Of a stretch of 64,000 nt of DNA, positions 10,614 through 23,600 are shown one piece after another; the stretch's first letter is position 1; each line of letters opens with the position of its first letter. The DNA comes from Plantago ovata (Eukaryota > Streptophyta > Magnoliopsida > Lamiales > Plantaginaceae): NCBI GenBank assembly GCA_028274465.1, contig CM051458.1, forward strand, positions 35,476,692-35,540,691, given 5' to 3'. The notes beneath the pieces are model-generated. The model was not told where the DNA came from. It did not search any database and was given only the letters and a program-made list of their open reading frames with translations. Both the position numbers and the translations under genes were made by a program.

Positions 10614-11003
10614 ATTAACAGTCCGAACAAGACAATTAGCAAGCAATTTTGTACTAGTATTCTTCCAACATCACACAATTCTCTTTCCATGAATCAAGTA
10701 GTTTAACACATATGCACGATCTAAATGAGTACATTCAAACACTAATACAAGGATAAAGATATTTACATGAAAACCCCTGAAAACTGAAGATTAAGAGGGA
10801 TAGTAGTTTAACAGGCCAAACCACATCCTTGCCATAAATTATGTCTTTTTAACACTCCAAACAAGAAAATTAGCAAGCAATTCAATATCAGACAATTCTC
10901 TTTCCATGCATCAAGTAGTTTAACACATATTTCCATTAGATCATCGATCTAAATGAGTATATTCAAACCTCTAAAAACCGAAGATTAAGAGGGATAGTAC
11001 TAT
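10614..11003. repeat. Two-copy local duplication upstream of PB1-like gene 1
   Basis: Segments 10614-10805 and 10849-11003 share the same run of landmarks in order: caattctctttccatg, atcaagtagtttaacacata, gatctaaatgagta and gaagattaagagggatagta. They differ by several substitutions and small gaps. The duplication falls in the presumed first intron or leader of the minus-strand gene. Confidence 0.65.
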
Positions 11004-11049
11004 ATCATCGTGGCAGTAGTATCTTGGGAAGGCGCCAGAACCACATCCA

Positions 11050-11180
11050 TGATCTCCTAGAAGTGAACGCCACATTTTTCTTGATCAATCTTTTCTTTTC
11101 CTTGTCGAGAAACAGAGATTTTGTGTGTGTGTGTTGTGAAGAGTGAAAGCCGGTGAAGCAAGAGGCAGGTGCATTATATT
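11050..11180 (-). promoter_or_regulatory. Candidate core promoter and leader of PB1-like gene 1
   Basis: On the minus strand a TATA-like tract (complement of gcattatattta, 11171-11182) is followed by a C/T- and CA-rich leader containing (CA)n. ATG codons lie about 120 bases downstream near 11050-11085. Which ATG is used, and which donor joins it to the exon at 10394, could not be decided. Confidence 0.3.
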
Positions 11181-11635
11181 TACTGCCGAGGAGTTGAAGG
11201 GTCTTTAATTGGAAGGAGAGTCGGTTGCTTACTGAATAAGTTCCCAAAGTTTGAAGATCTTGGAATATTAACATATAAGTTATAGTATATAGTTTCTATA
11301 TATCACAGTGTAAGTAGATAAAAGTTGTTAAATAATTTTTCAATCCTTCATATTTATTCTGATTAAAATATTTCATCTACACATATAGTGATGCTAAATT
11401 GATTTGATAAATCCACACCTAAATCCTGCCCAATCCAGCACTCTGCTTCAATATTATTTTTATCATTATTATTACTATACACATAGCTAAAAGCAAGTAG
11501 TCAATGTGGGTAATTATTTCATGTTATCTCTCCCAAATATTATTCTTATATTTGATCAAAATCTCTTCCATAGTATCTCTCTCTTCCTTTTCCAAGACTC
11601 TAACCCTTCTTCACTTCTTCACTCCCAACGACAAG

Positions 11636-14600
11636 ATGGTCGATTCAACCGCCATTGATGGGAAGGTAGCTCAAGAACTGTCCACAAAACGCAAGTGTGG
11701 CCGACCACTTGGGAGCATGAAATGCAAGCGTGGCCGCCCCATTGGATGCACGGCACGGCAGAGTAAGTGTCCCGATTCTTGATCTTTTTTACCTCTACGA
11801 AATCTTCCTTTAATTATCACATGAAATCCCTTGTAGTTTGACTCTGTATGTTGTTGATTATATGATCCGATTATGTTGGTCCCTTTAAACAACAAGAAAA
11901 GACTAGAGTGGGGGAGGGTGAATAGTCTTTTCAAACTTTCGTCGTTTAAAAACTTTCTCAGCAAGTGCTTATTACTTTTCAGTAATGAGTTTGCTGATAC
12001 TTAACTTTCTCAGCAAGTACTAGTTACTTTTCAGTAACGAGTTTTACTGGTACTTTAAAAACAGAGTGCGGAAGTCTTTATACAATAAGTGCTTTTCAGA
12101 GAGTGATAGTTTCAGCAAGCGAGCAGAGTGACAGTGTACAAATAGTTAAGCTTGCTGAAAACTAAAAGCGGTAAAGTAAATCACACAAACACTTTTATAG
12201 TGGTATCTAAGAGTGGCGTAATCTCTCAACTAATCCACTTTGTCCTTTCTAGGACTGAATCCACTAAGATAAGCTTGAGGTTCCTTACAACACCTATCTA
12301 TAATGATTCTTCAGAAACCAAAGCACACTTGCTTCGTTTCCAACCTAACTAGAGAACGAAATCTTGTTCTCCACCAAACTTGGGACTTATAATCAGCAAC
12401 ACAATGCTTGATTAATTCCCCCTGAATTTCACGCCTGAAAAAGGGTGTTTATCAGTTAGAGAGGTTTGGGATGAGATGACTTGAGTATAACTTATTCAGC
12501 TATAATAAGTTATCTAAAGAAACACAACTTGGAATACTTTTCAGTAAACAAGTTAAGTTGTTTCTGGTGTCAAGACTTGTTCTTGTTCGAAAGAAAGAAC
12601 ACTTAACTAATTTCTTAGCCGTGAATGTTCTACTTCTTCACAAGTAGCTTTTGTTTCAAGCTAAGTCTTGGAACGGATCAATATGCAGTAAAGAGTATGG
12701 AAGATTGAGTGTTTAAGCACAAGTGAGAGTTTGATCACGTTGTTGACACACATCAACTCTTTGCCGGATGACCTCTATTTATAGTGAATCAAGGGAGCCG
12801 TTTGAATTTAAAATTCTAAGGCTTTGTTCCTTAAGATGTCACTATCTTGCTTTTGTACTTTCAGCAGCGTCCTTCATTTGTCTTCTAGTCTTCATGTTCT
12901 TCGCGTGCTTACTTTGCATTTAATGTTCATTTGAATGGAATTCAAATGTGAATGTTGGAGCCAAAATGCAAGTACTTTCAGCAAGGAGGTCATATATGTA
13001 TTTTAGCAAGTGGCCAGTCTCAGTTTCAGCAAGCACAACCTACTCTGTCATATAGATTTTCACTTATGCAAGCTGTTGCTGAAATTTCCACTTTCTGAGC
13101 AACATGTGCCTTTGTAGATACCATCTTCAGAAATCTTCTTAAGTCTTCAGTCTTCGAATTTTCAAGTTTCTGAATGGTTCTAGTGCTTCAATAGTTCATT
13201 TGTAAAAGCAAAGTACATCATCAACAAAACTAAAGCACCTAACTAGTACCTACACTAAGTCTTCAGCAAACGTTCCTCTTTTACAATGTCTTTAATATTC
13301 TAAATTCCTATGGACCTTAAGAGTACTAGTTACTGGAATTTCCTTAATTTAGCATGGTTAATTGCTCATCAAAGTTTACAAGTTTCCTAACAAATTTCCC
13401 CATTTTTGATGTTAGCAATCCATGGCTAAATTAATTGTTACCCTTTTAGAGGTTTCTGATGTTGAATAAATCAGTTTAATAATGCAAGCATACTTGATAA
13501 AATAGTAAGCAAGAGTAGTTTGCATAATCAAAAACCAATAAGAGTCAAAAGCTTATTGCTGATAGTTATCTTTCAGTAAGTTTACAAGAAAGTTCAGAGA
13601 TAACTACAAAAATCAGCAAACAAAACAAACAAAGCTTTTTACAAGGGACTTAAGCTATTCCAGCAGAAGATTTCCTTAGAATCCCCCTTACACTCTTCTC
13701 AGCAAGAGCAGAGAATTCAACACAGTCCTCGTAATCTTAGAGTAGCTTACGGACTTCAAGTTGAATAATCCTTGCATTCTTGCAGGCAGTATAATGATGG
13801 TTTTCACCATTCATTTCTTTGTAGTGAAGTACCCACAAGTGCATGCCCTGATTGCTAGCATGGAGAAGTTGAGTATCTGAAATTCCCTTGTTGGCATGAA
13901 TCTTTCTTAACCAGAGAAGATCTTCTTCTTGATCCTTGGCAGTGAGATAAAAATACTCATAAGGAATCAAGCCATATTTCTTCTTGGACTTCTTGGTTAA
14001 AGGATCACTGTAGTAAGCAACATCTATCGGTTTAATTAAATCGGGCTCTTGTTTTAGCTTCTTGCCGATAGAAGTTCTTCTTACTAAGATCTCCAAGTTC
14101 AGCCATTTTGCAGCAATGTTCCTTTGGTAGGAAGGAGGATCCCTTTCTTTTTTTTCACTTTCAATTCAATCCAAGTGTACATTTGATTAAGTACAACAGT
14201 TGGAAAGAAATCATTGGCCAAAAGATCTTCCAACTTTATGATCCAGCAACCATGTAGGTTTCTGATCACATTCTGAGTTGTTTCCTCATTGCTGGTCTTT
14301 GTATATTAAATGCTAGTGCCAATTGCAATGTTGGCTAGCCTCTTTTCTTCCTGTCTTTGCCTTCTACTTCTTGACTTAGCATTTTCTTGATCTCTTGCTG
14401 AAAATCTTGAATCAGAAGAGAAGTGTTTGGATTGGCCAGAAGGAGTTAAGGCAGAATAGGCCTAGCTCTTATTGCTTGAGCTATTGTTTGGTCATCATCA
14501 TTATCATCATCTTCATTCAGATTTTGATGACTCTCAGTGTGACAGTATTCTTGAGTTTCAGCAAAAGTTCTTCTTCTTTTTGGATTTGCTGAACTTCTCT

Positions 14601-17600
14601 CAGAATCTGTTTCAGCTTGTTTCTTAGAACTTTTCTCTTTTTCAGCAAGAGGTTCTCTGGGAGGTGGACCAGGCAGTATCAATGGCGCTTCAGCAGAGGG
14701 TTTCTTTGATCTTGAAGATTTCCTTTGTTTATCTTCCCCCTTAGACATGGATTGCATCATCGGTCGGATGTGTAGAGAGAAAAACTCATTGCAATTTTCA
14801 GCAAGAGTACTTAGGCTATTGTATTTGAGAATTATGCCTTGCTGATCAGTAGTTAGCTTGGACCGCTCTTCCTTAATACAAGCCAAGTTCTCCTCATGTC
14901 TGCGCTCATTGTCGACTTTTTCTTCAATGAAAGCGTGAGCCTTTTTCAATGCACTTTTAGCAAGTTTGAGTGCTTGACTGACATCTTCTTCATAGCTTTT
15001 GTGATGTAGACTGATGTCTTTCTGAGCTATGGTAAGAGAAGTAGTGCGTTTCAGCACTGTAGCCAGTATTTTGCCAATGTCAAGCGGACTATCAGCAAGC
15101 AATGCATCATCCTCTTCTTGGCATGCTTTGTGAACATCCATTAGTGCCTTTATTCTAGGAGTAAAATCCTCAACGTTAGGAAACGGCACTAGAGAGGGAG
15201 TAAGTGAATGAGCTTTGATCTCAGTAGCGGATTGATCATCATTTCTCCGCAAGTGACTTCTCTCAGCATCTTCTTCATCAATTTGGAGAGATGGAGGAGG
15301 AATTGCAACCTCTTTGGGTTCAATTTTCTTTGTTCTTTCTTCTTCATTTGCTGAGAAATTAGAGAGTTCTTCTTCGTCATCAAATTCGTCAAGGCCAGCA
15401 ACCTTGGTTCCCAAATGTTTAGCTTCAGACACTTGTGGTTGAGTGGTTGCTGAGGGCAACTCTTTTGACTCAACAACTGGAGTTTCACCAGTAGTAAGTG
15501 GAAGGGAGGAGACTTCCGTGTTGTTCACTCCTGAAGATTGAGCAATGTCTAGATTCTATGTATGTCTAGCATGAATCTGTAGACTATTTTGAAGTGCTCT
15601 TTGATAATCTTCATCCATTTCTTCATCTTCAAAGGTTTGGATCAGTGACCTTGGCTTCGAGTAATGCTAACTCGGCATCAGAAAGCTTAGCTTTGCCTAA
15701 GTGCATTTCAGCATGCTTTCCGGCGTACTCTTCTTCATTTCCAGCAACTTGTTCAGTTGCTTGAGTACTTGTCTCAGCAGGAGAAGGAGTGGATTCTTGA
15801 TGCTGACTGTGAGTTTGGTCAGCTTGCTGATTCTCAGTATTTTGATTTTCAGTCTCAGCAACTGTTAGTTTAACTCCACCAGCATCAGGACTAGGACCTT
15901 GATTATCATCATCATCGTCCTTGTTGTCCTTAGAACATTTCCCTTCATCATCATCACTTGTATCTTTTGGGATATTTTCATCCTCTTCTTCTTCATCATC
16001 GTCCGTTAGTATGACTAACTCGAGATGTTTGTACATAGCAGCACTTGTGGGGATCAGCCACCATGGGTACAAAGGAACCCTTGAGCATCACAGCTTGTTC
16101 AGCTGGAGAGGCACTCTTCAATTTTGCTTTCATATTTTCTCTGATTAAAGCAATCAGACTTGAGCTCATTAGCTGAGAATATGTAAGCTCTTCTGGAAGT
16201 ATTGAGTGTACAAATGTCTCGAGTCTCAATAAAGAGATTTTCTTTTTCTCATTGGATAGATGAAGGTAAAGATCAGAGAAATCCATCCTTCTGTACCGTT
16301 GCCAGTTGCTGACAGACTTAGCAACTCTGATCAATGTATTCTTTTTGAAGTTTGAGTAGAGTTCTTCTGAACTAACTTCAAGATCTTCAGTGATATGAAC
16401 CACTTCAGTGGTCTCCTTTTGAGCCTGAAAGAGAATAAAGTTAAGTTCAGGAAGGTTTTGGAAAATAGTTTTAGAGTCTAAAACTGTAACATGATTTACC
16501 TGCTTATGTTCAACAAGCTCATGTTGCACACCAAGTTGTGCTGGTACTATTTCCATTGCTTCAGGAGCTTGGGCAGCATCCTTGAATTGTTCATCCTGAA
16601 ATAACTTTATATTAGATACAAGTACTAAGTTTTAAAACTTAGTAAATTTACCAAAAATTTCATCTACCTGCTGAACAGGAGTTATGGATTCTGGTGCAGA
16701 AGTTTCAGCAATCTTCTGACTTGTATCTTGAGAAGTCTGTAAGGAAACAATTATATCAGCAAAAGATATCAGATAGTGAAGTTTTGCTTATATCTGAGTT
16801 AACTACCTGCTGAAGAAGGGCAGGTGGTGACTCAGTCCTAATGATAGCAGCTTCATTATCTGGGACTTGTTCTTCAGCAGACTTCTTTTCTTGCTCTAGT
16901 TGAGAAGGCTGTGCAGATTCAGCAATCTCCCTTGTCTCTGAAATGACAAGTTGAGCAGAGACATCTTGACCTTTTAGTTCACTACTTGTCATGAACATGT
17001 CTACTCATTTGTTGGAGTTGTCTTCAATCTCCAAGTCCATTTGCTGGCTTAGGTCAGTCAGCACCAGTTGAACTTTGTCAATAGAGGTCAAAGGTGGACT
17101 AGGTCTAATATCTAATATTCTCAGCCTCTTGAGATGCGTCGTCAAATACTGTCTCTTGTTGTGTTTCAGCAACTTCTGGGACTTGAACCATTGCAGTCTC
17201 AGCAAGTGGTTCTTCAACAATTGCAGCTTCAACAATTTCTGGGACCGGATTAGTTGCTTGTTCAGCAACTATCTCTTCATCAACATTGTCAGCAAGTGCC
17301 GCTCTTCTCAAGTCTGCAGCAATATCACTTGCTGGTTCCAGAGTGTTGTCATCAAGATTATCTACAATGTAGATATCGAAGACTTGGGCAGGAATTTCAT
17401 TTCCACTGCCATGTGGTCTTGTATCAGCAGATGTATCAACGTTAGGTTGATTGTTGAAGGCTTCTGCAAACACTTCAACAATATCTACTACAGTGGCTTG
17501 CGTTTCAGCAACCACTGGAGCATCATCTGATAAACCATGGACAATTGGAACGGACTTACGTGCCGTTGTTTTCTTTCTTGGTTAAGTCTTTGTCCGTTTC

Positions 17601-20600
17601 TTCTTGGGAATAGGATCAACTGATGATGCTGCAGTTTGAGTGTCATCATCAGCTTTCCTCTTTTTCTTCTTAGATTTCTCACTGGGTGCATTCGTTTCAG
17701 CAACCGCAGTGGCTTCAGCAGCAACATTTGCAGCTGTTGCATTCTCAGCAACATTTGCAGCTGTTGTACACTTACCTTGTTGATCAACATCTGCAGCTGT
17801 TGCATTCATGGACTGATTATCAGTCTCAGCAACATTTGCAGCTGTTGGATACCTATCTTGCTGACCAATATTTACAACATTTGCAGCTGTTGTCTTCTTT
17901 GATTTCTTGTCAGCAAACTTAGGTCCATTCTGATTGTAGAAGGCTCTTCCCACATTGCATACTGATTTCTTAATCGGCAATGGGTTTCTTAGCTGAATCC
18001 TGAAGTGTTCAAGGATGTAGCATATTTTCAATCCATACATCACTGGAAAGGTAGGTGAGATTGTATTGTCTTCAACCTTTACCTTGAACTTAGTAACACA
18101 ATCAACAAGTCTGTTGAAAATGTACTTAGCCCAGTTGAGCTCAGTTTTATTCTCATGGATATGCATCAGCAATGGCCACCTTCTCAAGCCAACTTGGTCA
18201 ATTCCTCCAACTTGGGAGTCTAAGACTTTGATTAGTAGCAGAGCTACCAGACCAAGCGAATGGCAGAGATGCTTCCTCTTTACGTGCTTTGTCCAGGTCA
18301 CGGGAGCAATCTCTCCTTTCTTCATTCTTTCGTTTCTGACATCACTGTAGAAGGCTTCAATTTCTTCATCAGTGGCAGTGATGTCATCTTCAGTCCCAGT
18401 AGTTGGAATCTGAAAGATGTTTGCTAAATCAATCCATTTCAGGATGATTTGCACACCTTGAGCTGAGGTAGAAATCACTTTTTCAGTGACTCCTTGTCCG
18501 TCAGTATGGGTTTGGATTTCTGCATTACTGTAGAACTCCATTGTGTCCAACATGCTCACTTTCTTAGTGCGAGCAGTAATGAAGAAAAGAAGGCCTTGTT
18601 GATTAATCAAGTTCAACGCCTCTTCGTTTTCTTCGTCCAATTCTTGTTCATTGAAGTATCTAATGTACTTCTCTTTGGAAAATCCGCCCCACTGCATCAT
18701 CTGCTCACACTTTGCAGTGTCGAGATATGCAGGCGGCATGGGTCTTTCGGTTACTCGGTCGTTTTTCAACACAATTTTCAGTGTGTTGGTTGCTAGAATT
18801 TCAACCGGAGTAGTGCTTTTTCCAACACTGTCTGCCTTAGATGACTTAGAGGTCTTAGATGATTGTCTCTTAGGAGCCATCTCTTATATAGTAGGGGGGT
18901 TGTACGAAAAAGAGAGTTATCTTTTTGACCGGAGGTACAGTGAATTCAGAGCACAGGCTAGAGAATTTGCAGAGAAAGGAAATGTGAGTTAAAGAATTTT
19001 GTCTTTCTCTAACTCTTCATTTATATAGTGTCTCTGTTGTGTGAGAAGCTCAACTGGTTTTGAGTTCTCAGCAAGGGTAAAACAGAGATTCATCTGTGTT
19101 AGTGGAGCCTTTGCATTAAATGCATAGTGGTCCACTAACAAAAACCGTCAGAGCATACTTTCTCTTTATAATATCAACCGTTGGATAAAAAACTGGTTTA
19201 AAATCAATGGCCACGATTCTATTTCATGTCATGATTAACAACGAGTTTATCTATGCCAGATTGACGTCACAAATTGATTTCACCTTGATTCACGGGATTT
19301 GATCCTTTTTACTCCAACGCTAATTGCTTGCTGAAGTACATGAGAATCTTTTCAGCGATTTTAATCAATTTGACTTTGGCACTTTCCTGTTTAGGTAACA
19401 AGCCTTGTATTTGCTGAAAATTCCCCCTTAATCAAATATCTCATATTTCTTTGAGTTAAAAGACATTTCTGAGTTCCCGTCTCAGCAAATTCTTTTTATA
19501 TTGAGATATCCTTAGGTAAAATCCGAGAGGTATTCTTGCTCTTTGCTGAGTTCCTGTTTCAGATTTTTCTTTTGATACTAGAATACCTGTTTCAGTATCT
19601 TTGATTGTCTGAAGGCCAGTTTCAGCAATCTTTAAAGTTTTCCTTTGCTGAGTACCCGTCTCAGCAAGTGATCAAGTTTCCTAACAAATACCCGGTTTGA
19701 AGGAATTACTTGCTGAATGTCTGTTTCAGCAATCATGTAGGGAGCTATCATTTCTTTTTAGAAGAAATCAGTGGAAGGGACTTTATACATGTAAGCATAC
19801 TTTGGCTTGCTGAATGCCTGTTTCAGCAATCTACCAAATGTATCCCTTACTATTGAGGTAGTTCAATCAATCCAATGTTATACATAAGCATTGCCAACCT
19901 ATTATCTGGTAGGGGCTTGGTAAAGATGTCAGCAAGTTGATCATCAGTACCTACTTTCACAACCTCAATGTCTCCTTTTTCCACATGATCTCTAATGAAA
20001 TGATGTCTAATATCAATGTGCTTTGTCCTTGAGTGGAACTTAGGATTTTGCGTGATAGCAATAGCACTTGTATTATCACAAAAGATTGGTGTTTTCTTTG
20101 CAGAAATACCATAATCTCTTAATTGTTGCTGAATCCATAGGATTTGAGCTGTGCAACAACCAACCACAATGTACTCAGATTCAGTAGATGAATTGGCAAC
20201 ACAGGTTTGCTTCTTGCTGAACCATGATATTAATCTAGTACCTAGAAACTGACAAGTTCCAGAAGTACTTTTTCTATCAAGAGTTGATCCTCCATGATCA
20301 ACATCAGAATAACCAACCAATTCCAATCCAGAATCTTTAGGATACCATAATCCAACATTGACTTTACCTTTGACATATATTTCAGTATCTTAAGTGCCTT
20401 TTTGTAGTGTGATTCTCTTGGATCGGATTGGAATCTAGCACACACACAAACAACATACTGAATGTCAGGTCTACTTGCTGTTAAATACAGCAAAGAACCA
20501 ATGAGCTTCCTATACTTGTGTTCATCAACACTCTTATCTTGTTTAGTATAGCCCAATTTGGTACCAACACTCATACGGATCTTTTCAGCTTTTTCTTCCT

Positions 20601-23600
20601 CTTTGATCCTAAACTTTATGAGCATTTCCTTTGCATACTTTGCTTGATTTATGAATATTCCATCTTTGAGTTGCTCAATCCTATGAAATAATTCAATTTA
20701 CCCATCATGCTCATTTCAAACTTGTTTGTCAAAATCATCACAAAGTTGCTTGTCCTTAGATCCAAATATTATGTCATCCACATAAATCTGGACTAAGAGT
20801 ATTTTACCATCATGGTTCATGGTAAATAAAGTTTTGTCAACTTCACCTTTCTTGAAACCATTATCCAACAAGAACTTAGCTAAGGTATCATACCAAACTC
20901 TTGGTGCTTGCTTTAGACCATATACAACTTTCTGAAGCTTGTATACCATCTTGGTTTCTAAGGGAAGTTCAAAGCCAGGGGGTTGTTCCAAGTAGACTTC
21001 TTCAGCAAGTTCACCATTTAGGAATGCACTTTTAACATCCATTTGATAAACAATGAAGTCATTGTAAGCAGCAAAGGCTAAGAAAAGGCTAATTGCAACC
21101 AATCTTGCAACTGGAGCATAAGACTCATCATAGTCCAATCCTTCAGTCTGACAGTAACCTTGAGCAACTAAACGTGCTTTGTTCCTTGTTACTTCTCCAG
21201 ACTCAACTTGTTTCTGAACACCCACTTTGTACCAATTGCTTTCTTTCCTTCAGCAAGTGGTACAAGTTTCCAGACTTTGTTCCTTTCAACTTGATCCAGT
21301 TCTTCTTGCATTGCCTTGATCCATTCAGAATGCTTTAAAGCTTCTTCTATGGTCTTGGGTTCAATTTCTGAAACAAAGCAAGAGAACAAAGCTTCTACTT
21401 CTATGACGTTTGCTTCTTTAGCAAGTTCTTGATTAGTAGATACTTTGGATCTAGTCACTTGGCGTTTGTCAATATCACCAATCATATCCGTAGAGGGATG
21501 ATCTCTAATCCATTTATTTATAGGTAATCTGCTTTTTGGATCTGGATAAGTTTGCTCTTCAGCATGTACTTGCTCAGTACTACTGGTATCTTGTTGTGCC
21601 TCTACTGAGATTAATTCATCAGCAACTGCTTGTTCAACATTGCTGGTTTGAGGTAACTCATCAGCAGGCACATGAAGTTGCATAGTTTCAGCAACATCCG
21701 GAGCAACCGCGTCTTTTGCAGGAAATTCTTTATCATGAACTATTTTTATCTTGTCATGACTCGGGGGAGGAGAGTCATTGTCAGAATCATCATTTAGTTC
21801 AATTGATTTGATTTTCCTAGCATCAGATTCAGTTCTTTGCTCGTGTATGAGTAATTTCTTCATACAATCTGATATTTCTTTTTCAGCATGGACTCCTTGT
21901 GATTTTTCATAGAATACAACGTGCACTAATTCTTCGATCTTTTGTGCCTTTTTGTTGTAAACTCTATAAGCTTTACTATGCAAGGAGTAACCAAGAAATA
22001 TCGCTTCGTCTGCCTTTGGTTGAAATGTTCTTCAGTATTCTCTACCATTGTTAAGAACAAAGCATTTGCAACCAAACACTCTTAGATGGGTGATGTTAGG
22101 AGGTCTTCTAACAAATAACTCATAGGGAGTTTTGTTGTATTCCTTAGTTATCAAACATCTATTTTGAGTATAGCAGGCGGTACTAATCGCTTCAACCCAA
22201 TAAGCTTCACTTATTTCAGTGTCAGCAAGCATTGTTCTAGCTGCTTCCTTAAGGGTACGATTCTTCCTTTCAGCAACACCATTTTGTTGTGGTGTCCTTA
22301 CTGAGGATAACTGATGTTGTATGCCTTTAGAAGTGCAATACTCAGTTATGTACTGGTTTACAAACTCAGTACCATGGTCTGTTATAATGACTTTTACCTT
22401 GTCATTTTTCATGACTTCAAGGTTATTCAGCAAGTTAGGTATTTCAGTCCTTGTTTCAGACTTGTGTTTGATAAATACTACCCAAGTGAATCTTGAATAG
22501 TCATCTACCACCACCAGACCATACTTCTTACCAGCATAGCTTGTTGAAGAAGATTCAAACAAGTCCATGTGCAAGAGTTGTAAAGGTTTTGTAGTTGACG
22601 GTACTGCCTTGTTCTTAAAAGAAGATTTGGTTTGCTTTCCTTGCTGACATGCATTTCAAACACCTTCCTTCTTAAAAGTAACCTTAGGTAATCCAACTAC
22701 AAGTGCCTTTTTAGACAGCTTATTCAGCGTCTTGAAGTTTAGGTGACTTGTTCGTTTATGCCATAACCATGCTTTTTCAGCAAGGCAATCATGATCTGAG
22801 ACAAGGAATTTTTCAACGATTGCTGAAGACCAATCTACAGTATACAAACCTCCTGATCTTCTAGCAACAATAATAACCTTCTTTGTCTCAAAGTCTATAA
22901 GTTTACATTCATCACTTTTGATTTTGATGAAGTATCCTTTATGAGTGAATTGACTCATGCTGAAAAGGTTAAACTTAAGATTTTTGACATAAAGAACTCC
23001 CGAAATGGTAATGCATCCTAACTTCACGTCACCATAACCTTTAGTAGAACCAAAGCCTCCACCAGCAAACCTTATTGTTGGATCTTTAGACCACCGTCTA
23101 TAGTTTATAAGGTTTTTCTTGTTGCCCGTCATGTGCTTTCCACAACCATTGTCAAAGTGTCAAATTGCATTGTTTGTCTCCGTGGCTGAAGTCTGCACAA
23201 TCAAGAGCAAACAAGTTAATTATCCAATATTGGATGTCCATTAACATGTTCAAGAAAGCGTCCAGTGGAAACCCAAGTCTTGAGTTTTTCAACTTTGACT
23301 TGTTTTCTACTTGCTGAGGAACTAGAAGGTTTTGAGCCGAAAGACTTTTGATCACTGCTAATCAAGTCCACGTTCTGATGTGGTGTCTTGTTCAGTTGAC
23401 CTTTTTGCTGAACATACTTTTCAGTAAGTTCTTTTCTCGCAAGGTTCCTTCTAGTCCTAGCGTTTTGAGTTTTGTCAGAACTCTTAGGCTTGGTTTTATT
23501 CATCTCTTTGAAGTATCTTTGCTAACTTTACTTATACTCATGAAAAGTTGACTTTGCTTGGTTTTGAAACCAAGTCCACTTTCCGGAGAATGCTGAGCTT

